64,000 nt of DNA from CAIXLI01 sp964587125 (GTDB lineage Bacteria > Pseudomonadota > Alphaproteobacteria > UBA9219): positions 1-64,000 of the forward strand of contig CAZPKC010000003.1 of the NCBI GenBank assembly GCA_964587125.1. The letters are read 5' to 3'. This document shows positions 42,922-51,438 of this stretch, in pieces. Below the pieces are notes generated by a model. That model was not told where the DNA came from and did no database searches. It worked only from the letters and a program-made list of their open reading frames with translations. The number at the start of each line of letters is the position of its first letter. The first letter of the stretch is position 1. The position numbers and the translations under genes were made by a program.

Positions 42922-43464
42922 TCATCTTTCCGACTTCGTGAAGCCAATAAGCACGCGATAATCCGGCCCGGAAGTAAGGTCTTTCTCCGGCATGGGGATG
43001 AAAACGTGCAAGGGATCGTATGTTTCCGTCACCTTGTTCTCGCCCGAGAATTTAAATTGCGCTGTCACAACCTGACGGCTGAGGATGTTTTCAGCCGGAT
43101 CGACCACGGCGATAAAATAAGGAAAGCTCACTTCATTTCCACCCAAACGGGGCCCACGCGCCGCGGCGGCGTTAAGCGTAAAAGCGATATCGATTCCAGA
43201 CTCTTTCTCATCGCCCTTGCGATAGGCGCAATCGCCGCTAATCGCCTTAAGGCGCGCTTTGGAAACCAGTTGATCGGCATCGGGCTTCTCGGCGCCGCCG
43301 TAATCGAAAACTTCGTCGGCTTCCTTGATAATGGCGACTTGAGGGCATATCAGGTTTTCCGTTTTGATTTCCGGCTCCGGCGACGCGTCTTTGGGCGGTT
43401 CGGGCTTATCGCTCGAACAGGCGACTAAGGCCAAAAGAATAAAAAGACTTCCGAATTTTTTCAT
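42922..43464 (-). CDS. Lipoprotein of unknown function
   Basis: A 180-residue protein with a lipoprotein signal peptide (MKKFGSLFILLALVACSS; lipobox LVAC, cysteine at about 16). The mature part has a proline-rich linker and a beta-rich domain with two further cysteines (in LICPQVA and GDCAYRKG). It resembles a conserved but unnamed alphaproteobacterial lipoprotein. It overlaps argD by four bases (ATGA), in the place where argF is found in other alphaproteobacteria. Confidence 0.75.
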   Translation of the reverse strand: MKKFGSLFILLALVACSSDKPEPPKDASPEPEIKTENLICPQVAIIKEADEVFDYGGAEKPDADQLVSKARLKAISGDCAYRKGDEKESGIDIAFTLNAAAARGPRLGGNEVSFPYFIAVVDPAENILSRQVVTAQFKFSGENKVTETYDPLHVFIPMPEKDLTSGPDYRVLIGFTKSER

Positions 43465-44645
43465 AGCGCAGCCTCCAGTTTCTTCGCGGCGCGGTCGATG
43501 AGCGCGCCCGCTTCGTCAAGTTGGGCATCGGTGACAACGAGGGGCGGCAAAAGGCGCATGACATTTTCGCCCGCTTCGACCGCCAGCATTTTTTCTTCGC
43601 GCAGCGCCGTAACAACCGCCGTATTCGGCGGAACGCAAACCAGCCCGCGCAACAAACCGCGTCCGCGCGCAACGCTGAAAATTTTCGGATGCGCGGCGGC
43701 TATTTTCTCTAAACGCTTGCCCCACGCGTCGCCTTTCTTCGCAACATCGTCCAGAAAACCAGGTGCCGTCATCACATCAAGAACGGCATTGGCGACTTCC
43801 GTCGCTTGCGGATTGCCGCCGTAGGTCGAGCCGTGCGTGCCTTTGGTCATGCCTTGCGCCGCCTTGGCCGTCGCGAGGCACGCGCCTATGGGAAAGCCGT
43901 TGCCCAAGGCTTTGGCAATGCACATAACGTCGGGGGTCACGCCTTCCCACTCATGCGCGAAAAGTTTTCCGGTGCGTCCCATGCCGCATTGGACTTCATC
44001 GAAGAAAAGAAGCATCCCTTTTTCGTCGCATAAATCGCGCAAGGCGCGCAAAAATCCGGGCGGCGGGACTTTAATGCCGCCTTCGGCGATAATGGGTTCG
44101 ATAACGATTGCCGCCGTGGCATCGGTGACGGCGGCGCGAACGGAGGCGATATCCCCGAATTCGGCGAGATCGAATCCATCGATTAAAGGCCCGAAGCCGC
44201 CTGCCATTTTTTCTGTTTTCGACGCGGCGATGGCCGTCATCGTGCGCCCGTGGAAGCAACCCTTAAAACTGATAATGCGAAAACGCTGCGGCTGGCCGAT
44301 CGCGCTGAAATATTTGCGGATCGTTTTCACGCCGCATTCCCAAGCTTCGACTCCGGAATTCTGGAAGAAAACGGTGTCGGCGAACGTCAAATCGACAAGG
44401 CGCTGCGCCAGCTTTTCCGCGCTGTGGGTGTAAAATAGGTTGGATGCCGTCCACAAAGTTTCGGCCTGTTTCTTCAATGCCGCGACGATACGCGGATGGC
44501 AATGCCCCAAGCTGACGACTGCTATGCCCGCGACGAAATCAAGATAACGGTTTCCCTTGTCGTCGAAGACGTAGACGCCCTCGCCGCGATCGAGATAAAG
44601 ATCGACGCGATTGTAAACGGGCATTAGGACGGGAAAGTCTGACAT
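43461..44645 (-). CDS. argD: Acetylornithine aminotransferase
   Basis: A 394-residue class III PLP-dependent aminotransferase. YLDFVAGIAVVSLGHCHP, FFQNSGVEAWECGVKTIRK, the FFDEVQCGMGRTGKLFAHE aspartate block and the PLP lysine in CIAKALGNGFPIG are intact, and TYGGNPQATEVANAVL follows. It takes part in arginine synthesis and possibly in lysine synthesis (DapC activity). The motif SNLFYTHSAE is normal for ArgD. Its stop overlaps the lipoprotein start. Confidence 0.93.
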   Translation of the reverse strand: MSDFPVLMPVYNRVDLYLDRGEGVYVFDDKGNRYLDFVAGIAVVSLGHCHPRIVAALKKQAETLWTASNLFYTHSAEKLAQRLVDLTFADTVFFQNSGVEAWECGVKTIRKYFSAIGQPQRFRIISFKGCFHGRTMTAIAASKTEKMAGGFGPLIDGFDLAEFGDIASVRAAVTDATAAIVIEPIIAEGGIKVPPPGFLRALRDLCDEKGMLLFFDEVQCGMGRTGKLFAHEWEGVTPDVMCIAKALGNGFPIGACLATAKAAQGMTKGTHGSTYGGNPQATEVANAVLDVMTAPGFLDDVAKKGDAWGKRLEKIAAAHPKIFSVARGRGLLRGLVCVPPNTAVVTALREEKMLAVEAGENVMRLLPPLVVTDAQLDEAGALIDRAAKKLEAAL

Positions 44646-44650
44646 ATCTT

Positions 44651-45460
44651 CTAGGCCTTCAATTTGTAGCCGCTCTCGAACAGCGCGTAGGCAGCCCCCA
44701 AGAGGCCAAGATTAATCACAAAAACCAAAACCAATCCAACAAATAAACTTCCGTCGGCCTTGCCGATGAATCCATAGCGGAAGCCGTCGATGACGTAGAA
44801 AAACGGATTCATATGGCATATGAACCGCCAGCTTTCCGGCAAGCGCTCCGTCGTATAGAAGGTTCCGGACAAAAAAGTCGCGGGCAAGATGAGAAAACTT
44901 TGAATCGCGGCCATATGGTCGAATTTCTCGGACCAAATTCCGGTGATAACGCCCAAAAGCGACAGCATCATCGACCCCATGAGCGCGTAATAGAGAACGA
45001 AGAAAAAGTGGCTGGCGCTCATGTCGGCAAAAAGGGAAAGGCACGCGACGGATGCCACGCCGACGGCCAATCCGCGCACGATGCCGCCTGTCGCATATCC
45101 GACGGTCAATTCAAAAGAAGATAAGGGCGGCATCAGCACATCGACGATATTGCCGTTGATTTTGGAAAGAACCAGGGAAATGGCGGTATTCATAAAAGCG
45201 TTCTCGGCCATCGACATCATGACAAGCCCCGGCGCGAGAAACGTCAGGTAAGAAACGGTTCCGATGCTGCGCTGATTCCCTCCAAACGCGAACGCGAAGA
45301 CGGCGAAGAATAACAAGGTCGCGACGACGGGAGCCATGATCGTTTGCGCGAATATTTTCAAAAAGCGCTCAATCTCTTTGTCGATCAACGTTCCGAGACC
45401 CAGCCAATTGACGGAGCCTATGGTGCGCGGATGCAGCGTAGGGACGGAAGAAGAAGTCAT
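44651..45460 (-). CDS. ABC-2-type transporter permease
   Basis: A 269-residue permease with six predicted spans, of the YadH/ABC-2 type: VATLLFFAVFAFAFG, YLTFLAPGLVMMSM, the long central spans with FDHMAAIQSFLILPATFLSGTFYTTERLPESW and HMNPFFYVIDGFRYGFIG. The usual partner ATPase gene is not adjacent in this window. It ends five bases before argD on the same strand and may be co-transcribed with it. Substrate unknown. Confidence 0.88.
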   Translation of the reverse strand: MTSSSVPTLHPRTIGSVNWLGLGTLIDKEIERFLKIFAQTIMAPVVATLLFFAVFAFAFGGNQRSIGTVSYLTFLAPGLVMMSMAENAFMNTAISLVLSKINGNIVDVLMPPLSSFELTVGYATGGIVRGLAVGVASVACLSLFADMSASHFFFVLYYALMGSMMLSLLGVITGIWSEKFDHMAAIQSFLILPATFLSGTFYTTERLPESWRFICHMNPFFYVIDGFRYGFIGKADGSLFVGLVLVFVINLGLLGAAYALFESGYKLKA

Positions 45461-45583
45461 CCTTATACTTTATCCGATTTTCGCGTCCGATCAACGCCTA
45501 TGCATCGATAAAATTTGCTTTACGCGAGCATGCAAAATAAAACGAGGAAAGCGCAAGCATTCCCTGTATAAAAATATGAACAA

Positions 45584-45713
45584 TTCGCAATCTCGGATAT
45601 TGAGGCGAAAACCGTGATTTTCTGAATTTTCGCGCGGAGCGTACTTCTTCCGTACGTGAGCAACGAAAATTTCAGAAAAGCGCGATTTGCAGCCCAATAG
45701 ACGAGATTGCGAA
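45584..45713. repeat. 130-bp nested palindromic element, long form
   Basis: Outer arms TTCGCAATCTCG (45584-45595) and CGAGATTGCGAA (45702-45713) enclose GATATTGAGGC / GCAGCCCAATA, then TTTTCTGAATTTTCG / CGAAAATTTCAGAAAA and a central GGAGCGTAC / GTACGTGAGC. It lies between the end of rpsI (45720) and the permease start. It is the long form of the element at 53589-53654. Confidence 0.85.
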
Positions 45714-45719
45714 CAAGTG

Positions 45720-46268
45720 TTAGCGTTTGCTGAACTGGAAGCGCTTGCGAGCCTTGGCGTGGCCGTACTTCTTGCGCTCGACGACGCGGGCGTCGCGGCG
45801 CAGGAATTTGGCGACCTTCAAGGGCGCGCGCAATTCCGGTTCGAAATACGTCAAAGCCTTCGAAATGCCGTGCTTAACGGCGCCCGCCTGCCCCGACAAT
45901 CCGCCGCCCGTGACGTTGACTTCGACGTCGAACTGGTTTGCGCGGTCGGCAACGGCAAAAGGCTGATGAACGATCATTTGCAGAACGGGACGCGCGAAGT
46001 AAACCTCGACAGGGCGCCCGTTGACGACAATCTTGCCGCTTCCCGGCTTAAGCCAGACGCGGGCGATGGCGTTCTTGCGCTTGCCCGTCGCCATGGCGCG
46101 GCCGAATTTATCGACTTTCTTGACGTGTTTGGGCGCTTCGCCTTCAGCTGGGGAAATCGCAACTTCGACGACCGTTTCGGCGACGGCTTTTTCTTCTTTA
46201 GCCTGTTCCTTGACGGCGGCTTTAATCCCCGTGAGCGTGGATGTCTTTTTGCGCGTTGTCGTGGCCAT
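45720..46268 (-). CDS. rpsI: Ribosomal protein S9 with N-terminal extension
   Basis: A 182-residue S9. The last 130 residues are standard: GKRKNAIARVWLKPGSG, VNGRPVEVYFARP, VTGGGLSGQAGAVKHGISKAL, and the C-terminal KYGHAKARKRFQFSKR, which reaches the P-site tRNA. About 50 extra residues in front (Lys/Ala/Glu-rich, starting MATTTRKKTS) are common in alphaproteobacteria. It is three bases after rplM. Confidence 0.97.
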   Translation of the reverse strand: MATTTRKKTSTLTGIKAAVKEQAKEEKAVAETVVEVAISPAEGEAPKHVKKVDKFGRAMATGKRKNAIARVWLKPGSGKIVVNGRPVEVYFARPVLQMIVHQPFAVADRANQFDVEVNVTGGGLSGQAGAVKHGISKALTYFEPELRAPLKVAKFLRRDARVVERKKYGHAKARKRFQFSKR

Positions 46269-46271
46269 GTT

Positions 46272-46769
46272 TTAGACCCTCTTGTTCTTGCTGTTACGGG
46301 CTGCGATATCGACGATCGCCGGATTTTGCGCAACGTGTGGATGTTGCGCGCCTTTATAAACCTTGAGGTTCGTCATCTGGCGGCGACCCAGAGGGCCGCG
46401 CGGCATCATGCGCTCGACCGCTTTCATAATCACGCGTTCGGGGTGCTCGCTTGCGAGAATGTGCGCGCGCGTCCTGGCTTTGATCCCGCCCGGATGCCCC
46501 GTGTGATAATAGAAGTTCTTGTCTTCCGCTTTGTGGCCCGTCATCTTGACCTTTTCGGCGTTGATGACGATGACCGTGTCGCCGCTATCGACCGACGGCG
46601 TAAACGTCGGACGGTGCTTGCCGCGCAAAATAGGAACAATGGCGGCCGCCAAACGGCCCAGGATAACGCCGTCGGCATCGACGACGATCCATTTCTTTTT
46701 GACATCTTGGTGCCGCAAATCGAAGCTCGTGCTTTGAACCGTTTTTGCGATACGAATTTTTCCGGACAT
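46272..46769 (-). CDS. rplM: Ribosomal protein L13
   Basis: A 165-residue L13, slightly longer than usual at its front. WIVVDADGVILGRLA, GDTVIVINAEKVKMTGHK, YYHTGHPGGIK and MMPRGPLGRRQMTNLKVYKGAQHPH are typical. I start it at the ATG at 46769, with AAGGAGAG six bases upstream; the open frame reaches 46826. It is transcribed with rpsI. Confidence 0.97.
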   Translation of the reverse strand: MSGKIRIAKTVQSTSFDLRHQDVKKKWIVVDADGVILGRLAAAIVPILRGKHRPTFTPSVDSGDTVIVINAEKVKMTGHKAEDKNFYYHTGHPGGIKARTRAHILASEHPERVIMKAVERMMPRGPLGRRQMTNLKVYKGAQHPHVAQNPAIVDIAARNSKNKRV

Positions 46770-46933
46770 TGGGCTCTCCTTAGTTAGGCGCGCTTTGTAC
46801 AAATTATGCGGGGGTAAAGTCAACATAATTAAGTAAAATATGGCATGATCTGCTTGTGGTATTATATTACCGTGATTTTCGCCGTTGACGACAATTTGGT
46901 TGCGGAAAATGGCCGGAAACGGGATAACACGGC

Positions 46934-47647
46934 ATGAATTTGAAGATGTTAGAGGATGTTCTTGACCCGGGCGGCGAGAGCTTAGACGCCGTTTTGGACT
47001 GGGTTAACGGGCGCATCGAAGCGATCCGTAAAACCGCATTCACGCCTGAAGCGATAGAAACTTTCGCGTCCGTCGAATTAAAGGAAGAGTTTGTCCATTC
47101 TTTCGGTATGGAAGCATCCTCGACATGGCGACGTTTTTTCTTGGCAACGCTTTTGGCGGATTGGGCAAGTTACGAAAAGCCCGTCGATCGCGCCGATTTT
47201 GCTCGCCTGAAATATATTATGACGAGCGCGTATCGTTATACGCGGCTTTGGGGCTGCCGGTTGGCGGATAGAAAATTTACGCCTGTTGGATATACGGCTT
47301 GGTATCCCATCGCCAAATTTGTCTTCGACGGCGCGCTCGACAATCAGGCCGAGATTGACGACCGAGGCATTATTTTGCCTTTGCGCTTCGCGTCGGCCAA
47401 AAATATCCGTTACGGCTATGTCTTCAATTTCAGCATAGCGAAGGAACTTCGTCATTCTTCATGCAGTAAAAAACTTCTTCACTCTTTTCTATCCGATAAG
47501 GCGTTTGCTTCCGATATCGAAGCGCTCATGATTGCCGTTTCGCCGGAAGGACGTAAATTCGCGGAGCGCATGCGCTTCGTTTCAGCGGGCGATATTAAAG
47601 TGCAAGGCGAAACCGAAACTTTATATGTTCGGCATCCTCGTTCCTGA
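46934..47647 (+). CDS. Unknown protein, possibly acetyltransferase-related
   Basis: A 237-residue soluble protein I cannot name. The end, EGRKFAERMRFVSAGDIKVQG...LYVRHP, is like the last strand pair of GNAT acetyltransferases, and AKNIRYGYVFNFSIAKELR could be a central strand and its acetyl-CoA-binding turn, but no Q/RxxGxG/A motif is seen. It comes before the histone-deacetylase-like gene, which begins one base past its stop, so the two are an operon with epmA. Confidence 0.55.
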   Translation: MNLKMLEDVLDPGGESLDAVLDWVNGRIEAIRKTAFTPEAIETFASVELKEEFVHSFGMEASSTWRRFFLATLLADWASYEKPVDRADFARLKYIMTSAYRYTRLWGCRLADRKFTPVGYTAWYPIAKFVFDGALDNQAEIDDRGIILPLRFASAKNIRYGYVFNFSIAKELRHSSCSKKLLHSFLSDKAFASDIEALMIAVSPEGRKFAERMRFVSAGDIKVQGETETLYVRHPRS

Positions 47648-47648
47648 T

Positions 47649-48581
47649 ATGCATATCTTTACGCATCCGGTTTGCCTAAAACACACGCCTCCGCCCGATC
47701 CGGATTTTGCGCCTAAACGGTTGAATGTTGTGATCGAGGCCTTGCGCGCTAAGCGTTTTGCCGATCTAGAATGGCGCGAAGCCCCTGCCCTTGCGCCGGA
47801 GAAACTCGCTTTGGCTCACACGCCAGAATATGTCGCCGATGTTATGCGACCGATTGCGCTTGGCGAGAAACGATTCTTCACTTCCGACACCGTCGCTGTA
47901 AGCGGTACCGCCGAGGCCGCTCTCCACGCCGCAGGAGCCGTTTGGGCCGCGACAGCGGATGTGATGGCGGGGAAGATCGACAAGGCCTTTTGCATCGTCG
48001 GTCCTTCGGGGCATCATGCCGAAGCCGACACCGCAGGAGGATTTTGCTTTTTCAATAACATAGCCTTGGCCGCGATTGCCGCGCAAAAAAATATGGGCGC
48101 GAGGCGCGTCGCCGTCGTGGATTTCGACGCGCATCACGGAAATGGCACGCAAAGCTTCTTCTGGAATTTCGAAGACAGGCTTTTCATCTCGCTTCACGAG
48201 GAAACCAAGCTCTCCGGCTTCGCGCATGAAACGGGGGCGTGGGACAACGTCGTGAATATTCCCCTCATGAAAAGAAGCGACGGAAAGGTCATGCGACAAG
48301 CTTTTGCGGAAAAGGCCGCGCCGAAGATCGAGGCTTTCAAGCCGGATATTTTATTTATCTCCGCCGGTTTCGACATGCACAAAGACGATCCTTTGAGTTC
48401 GTTGCATTTGGAGACAAAGGATTATGAGTGGCTTGGAATAAATCTGCGCGAGCTTGCCGATGCGCTTTGCAACGGTCGTCTTGTCGCCGTTCTTGAAGGG
48501 GGATATAACCTCGGCGTCTTGGGCGATTGCGTCGCGGCTTTCGTCGCGGGAATAATGGGGTTGGAAAATGGGAAACGATAA
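47649..48581 (+). CDS. Histone deacetylase-family hydrolase
   Basis: A 310-residue enzyme of the arginase/deacetylase fold (class II-like, also acetylpolyamine amidohydrolase and HDAC-like). The zinc and charge-relay residues are in VGPSGHHAEADTAGGFCFFNN, VVDFDAHHGNGTQ and ISAGFDMHKDDPLS; EGGYNLGVL is the C-terminal glycine loop. Substrate may be an acetylated lysine, polyamine or small molecule. The start at 47649 is one base past the previous stop; its end overlaps epmA by 14 bp. Confidence 0.88.
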   Translation: MHIFTHPVCLKHTPPPDPDFAPKRLNVVIEALRAKRFADLEWREAPALAPEKLALAHTPEYVADVMRPIALGEKRFFTSDTVAVSGTAEAALHAAGAVWAATADVMAGKIDKAFCIVGPSGHHAEADTAGGFCFFNNIALAAIAAQKNMGARRVAVVDFDAHHGNGTQSFFWNFEDRLFISLHEETKLSGFAHETGAWDNVVNIPLMKRSDGKVMRQAFAEKAAPKIEAFKPDILFISAGFDMHKDDPLSSLHLETKDYEWLGINLRELADALCNGRLVAVLEGGYNLGVLGDCVAAFVAGIMGLENGKR

Positions 48582-49593
48582 CGATGCCGTTCGGTGGCAA
48601 AAACCTATCGCGCTAAAGGGCGGTATTTCACGTATGGAGGTTTTGCAACGTCGGCATCACATCAAGCGCGCAGTTCGCGACTATCTCGACGGACAGGGGT
48701 TTATCGAAATAGATGCGCCGTTGCTCGTTCACGGAGCATCGCCTGATATATGCATAGATTCCTTCAAAGTGGAAGATCGTTATCTCGTCAGCTCGACTGA
48801 ATATCAGCTGAAACGCATGGAAATGGCCGGATTTAAGCGCCTCTATTCCTTGACGAAGAATTTCCGGCACGAAGACAAAAGTTCAGTACGCAATCCGGAA
48901 TTTACAATGCTCGAATGGGCGCGCGTCGATGGCACGATGCGGGACATCGAGAACGACGCCGAATATATGGTCAACGACGCGCTCGACGCTTTGAAGATGC
49001 TGCCTGTCGTTTCCTATCAGGGACGCAAAATTAATTTGAAAGCCCCATGGGATAGAATTCCTGTTTTAGAAGCCGTCGAACGGATAACGGGCGGGGCGAT
49101 GAAAGATTTCGAGGTTAGCTCATGCCTGAAAGCTGTCGAGGTTGCGGGATTGGAGATCAAGCCGGAGTGGAAGGACGACAGGGATTTTCTTTTCAGCCTT
49201 CTTATGGATCACATTCAGCCGAAGCTTGGCGAAGATTGTCCGGTTTTTTTGACCGAATGGCCTTTGTTCCAGACGCCTTCGGCTTCCGGGGATGGAGCCG
49301 ATTCCGCTCTCGCTTGCCGGAGCGAATTGTTTATCGCTGGCCTTGAGCTTGCCGACGGATTCGCAGCCCAGACCGATGCCGATACGCAAACCCGGCTTTT
49401 TAATGATGCTTTGGCCCTACGCAAAAAGGAAGGCAAAAATGCAGTCGATCTGGACGAAAAATATCTTGCGGCAATGCGGATTGGTTCCCCTTGCGGCCCC
49501 GGCATGGCTCTCGGCTTCGACAGGCTCGTGATGCTTCTGTGCGATCAGAGCGAGATCAAAAACGTTTTGGCGTTCGGATGGGATGAGGTGTAG
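48568..49593 (+). CDS. epmA: Elongation factor P lysyltransferase EpmA
   Basis: A 341-residue class II synthetase-like enzyme (PoxA/GenX), without the anticodon-binding domain of LysRS. It has VSSTEYQLKRMEMAGFKRLYSLTKNFRHEDKSS (motif 2, in pieces), NPEFTMLEWARVDG and GMALGFDRLVMLL (motif 3). In enterobacteria EpmA puts beta-lysine on EF-P; EpmB and efp are not in the window. It overlaps the histone-deacetylase-like gene. Confidence 0.93.
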   Translation: MGNDNDAVRWQKPIALKGGISRMEVLQRRHHIKRAVRDYLDGQGFIEIDAPLLVHGASPDICIDSFKVEDRYLVSSTEYQLKRMEMAGFKRLYSLTKNFRHEDKSSVRNPEFTMLEWARVDGTMRDIENDAEYMVNDALDALKMLPVVSYQGRKINLKAPWDRIPVLEAVERITGGAMKDFEVSSCLKAVEVAGLEIKPEWKDDRDFLFSLLMDHIQPKLGEDCPVFLTEWPLFQTPSASGDGADSALACRSELFIAGLELADGFAAQTDADTQTRLFNDALALRKKEGKNAVDLDEKYLAAMRIGSPCGPGMALGFDRLVMLLCDQSEIKNVLAFGWDEV

Positions 49594-49621
49594 AATAAGG
49601 CCCGGTTTTCGGAGGCAAATT

Positions 49622-49972
49622 ATGTCAAAAGATTACGATACTAGGGTCAATGAATCGATAAAGGAATTCCGAAAGGCCGGATTTTGGTTTGGTGTGACCT
49701 GCATCCCCGGCGCAATTCTTTTTCTGGACATCCTTGACGCCTTTGAAGGAGCGGCAACTCCTGTAGGCGGAAATACAGGAGCCGCAGTGACTATCGCGGC
49801 ATTCGTGGTGTCGGGAGCGATTATGCTTCACCACTATAGCGCGTCAGATAGAGCAAAGATAAAAGGGACCAGCCTCAGCGGAGATCGGGATAAACCCAAA
49901 GATATCCGCAGCAAGACTATGGAAGTAAATTACGCCCCAGTTAGCAAGCAGGAAGCTTGCGAAAAAAATTGA
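49622..49972 (+). CDS. Small two-span membrane protein
   Basis: A 116-residue protein with two hydrophobic segments (about 20-42 and 55-75), a short loop between and a charged C-terminal tail. Start at 49622, with CGGAGG five bases upstream. No family is recognised. It stands 28 bp past epmA on the same strand and converges on gltX. Confidence 0.65.
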   Translation: MSKDYDTRVNESIKEFRKAGFWFGVTCIPGAILFLDILDAFEGAATPVGGNTGAAVTIAAFVVSGAIMLHHYSASDRAKIKGTSLSGDRDKPKDIRSKTMEVNYAPVSKQEACEKN

Positions 49973-49974
49973 AT

Positions 49975-51393
49975 TTACAGAACCGCCTGAATTCTTTTCA
50001 GCGTTTCTTTTTTGCCCAACAATCCGGCGACGCTGAAAATCGGCGGAGAAACCGTCGAGCCGCTGAGCGCCACGCGCAAGGGCTGCGCGACAGCGCCAAG
50101 TTTCAGGCCTTTTTCCTCGGCATAGGCACGGAAGATATTTTCCAGATTTTCGTGCGTGAAATCGGGAAGTTTTTCCATGCGGGAAACCAGTTCTTTAAGA
50201 TGCGATTTGGCGTCATCCGTTAAAATTTTCTGCGCCTTTTCGTCGAACGTGAACGCGCCGGAATGGAAAAAGAACTTCGACATTTCCGCGATCTCGACAA
50301 GCGTTTGTGCGCGAGGTTTCAAATCCGGCATTGCGTGAGTCAACAGATCGAGCTGGGGCTGCTCTAAAACAGTCTGGCCCAACGCCCTACAAATAAACGG
50401 CGTGACGAGTTTGGCCAAATCCGCATCCGGCTTTTCTTTGATATAATGCGCGTTGACGTTATTGAGTTTGGCAAAATCGAAACGCGCCGGGGATTTGCCG
50501 ACGCCGCCAAGGTCGAACCACTCGATCGCTTTTTTGGCAGGGATAATCTCGTCGTCGCCGTGCGCCCAGCACAGACGCAACAAGTAGTTATTCACCGCTT
50601 CGGGCAGATAGCCGCGGTCGCGGTAATCGCTGACGGCGGGCGCTCCGTGGCGTTTCGATAACTTCGCGCCGTCTGGCCCCAAAATCATTGGCAAATGCGC
50701 GAAGGTCGGGGTTTCCCAATTCATCGCTTTGTAAATCTGCACTTGCCGGAACGTGTTCGTCATGTGGTCGTCGCCGCGAATGACGTGCGTGATGCCCATG
50801 TCGTGATCGTCAACCACGACAGCTAACATATAGGTCGGCGTGCCGTCGGCGCGGAGAAGGACCATATCGTCGAGCTGGGCGTTTTGCACCGTGATCGTTC
50901 CCATCACGGCGTCGTTAACAGTGGTTTCTCCTGTTTGCGGAGCTTTAAGACGAATAACGGGAGATACGCCTTTCGGCGCGTCGCCGGCGGGCCTGTCGCG
51001 CCAACGTCCGTCATAGCGTTGAGGCATGCCTTTGGCTTTTTGTTCGGCGCGCATCGCCGTCAGTTCTTCGGGCGAAGCGTAGCAGTAATAGGCGGTTCCA
51101 TTCGCGATCATTTGACGCGCGACTTCGGCGTGGCGTTCGCGTTCTTCGTATTGGGAATAATAATCGCGGCCTTTGTAATCCTTATTGTCCCAATCGAGGC
51201 CGAGCCATGTCATCCCGTCCAAAATCGTTTCGATCGATTCAGGCGTCGATCTCACGCGGTCCGTATCTTCGATGCGCAACAAAAACTTGCCGCCGTGATG
51301 CTTGGCAAACAGCCAAGCAAATAATGCCGTGCGGGCGGACCCTATATGAAGGAATCCCGTGGGACTTGGCGCAAAACGAGTGACAACGTGCAT
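49975..51393 (-). CDS. gltX: Glutamyl-tRNA synthetase
   Basis: A 472-residue class I synthetase. The HIGH motif is HIGSARTALFAWLF preceded by RFAPSPTGFL, and the KMSKS-type motif is AKLSKRHGA. The remaining landmarks (YYCYASPEELTAMR, RLKAPQTGETTVNDAVMG, HVIRGDDHMTNTFRQ) fit non-discriminating or discriminating bacterial GltX; many alphaproteobacteria have two copies, and which one this is cannot be told. gltX and comEC are divergent, with 45 bp between. Confidence 0.96.
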   Translation of the reverse strand: MHVVTRFAPSPTGFLHIGSARTALFAWLFAKHHGGKFLLRIEDTDRVRSTPESIETILDGMTWLGLDWDNKDYKGRDYYSQYEERERHAEVARQMIANGTAYYCYASPEELTAMRAEQKAKGMPQRYDGRWRDRPAGDAPKGVSPVIRLKAPQTGETTVNDAVMGTITVQNAQLDDMVLLRADGTPTYMLAVVVDDHDMGITHVIRGDDHMTNTFRQVQIYKAMNWETPTFAHLPMILGPDGAKLSKRHGAPAVSDYRDRGYLPEAVNNYLLRLCWAHGDDEIIPAKKAIEWFDLGGVGKSPARFDFAKLNNVNAHYIKEKPDADLAKLVTPFICRALGQTVLEQPQLDLLTHAMPDLKPRAQTLVEIAEMSKFFFHSGAFTFDEKAQKILTDDAKSHLKELVSRMEKLPDFTHENLENIFRAYAEEKGLKLGAVAQPLRVALSGSTVSPPIFSVAGLLGKKETLKRIQAVL

Positions 51394-51438
51394 GGAAACG
51401 ACCTAAGTTTGTGCTAAATACAAAGTTCCTGCACTCTA

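Noticed and set aside
45687..46787. 366-codon plus-strand frame opposite rpsI and rplM
   Set aside because: The minus strand encodes two certain ribosomal proteins over its whole length.
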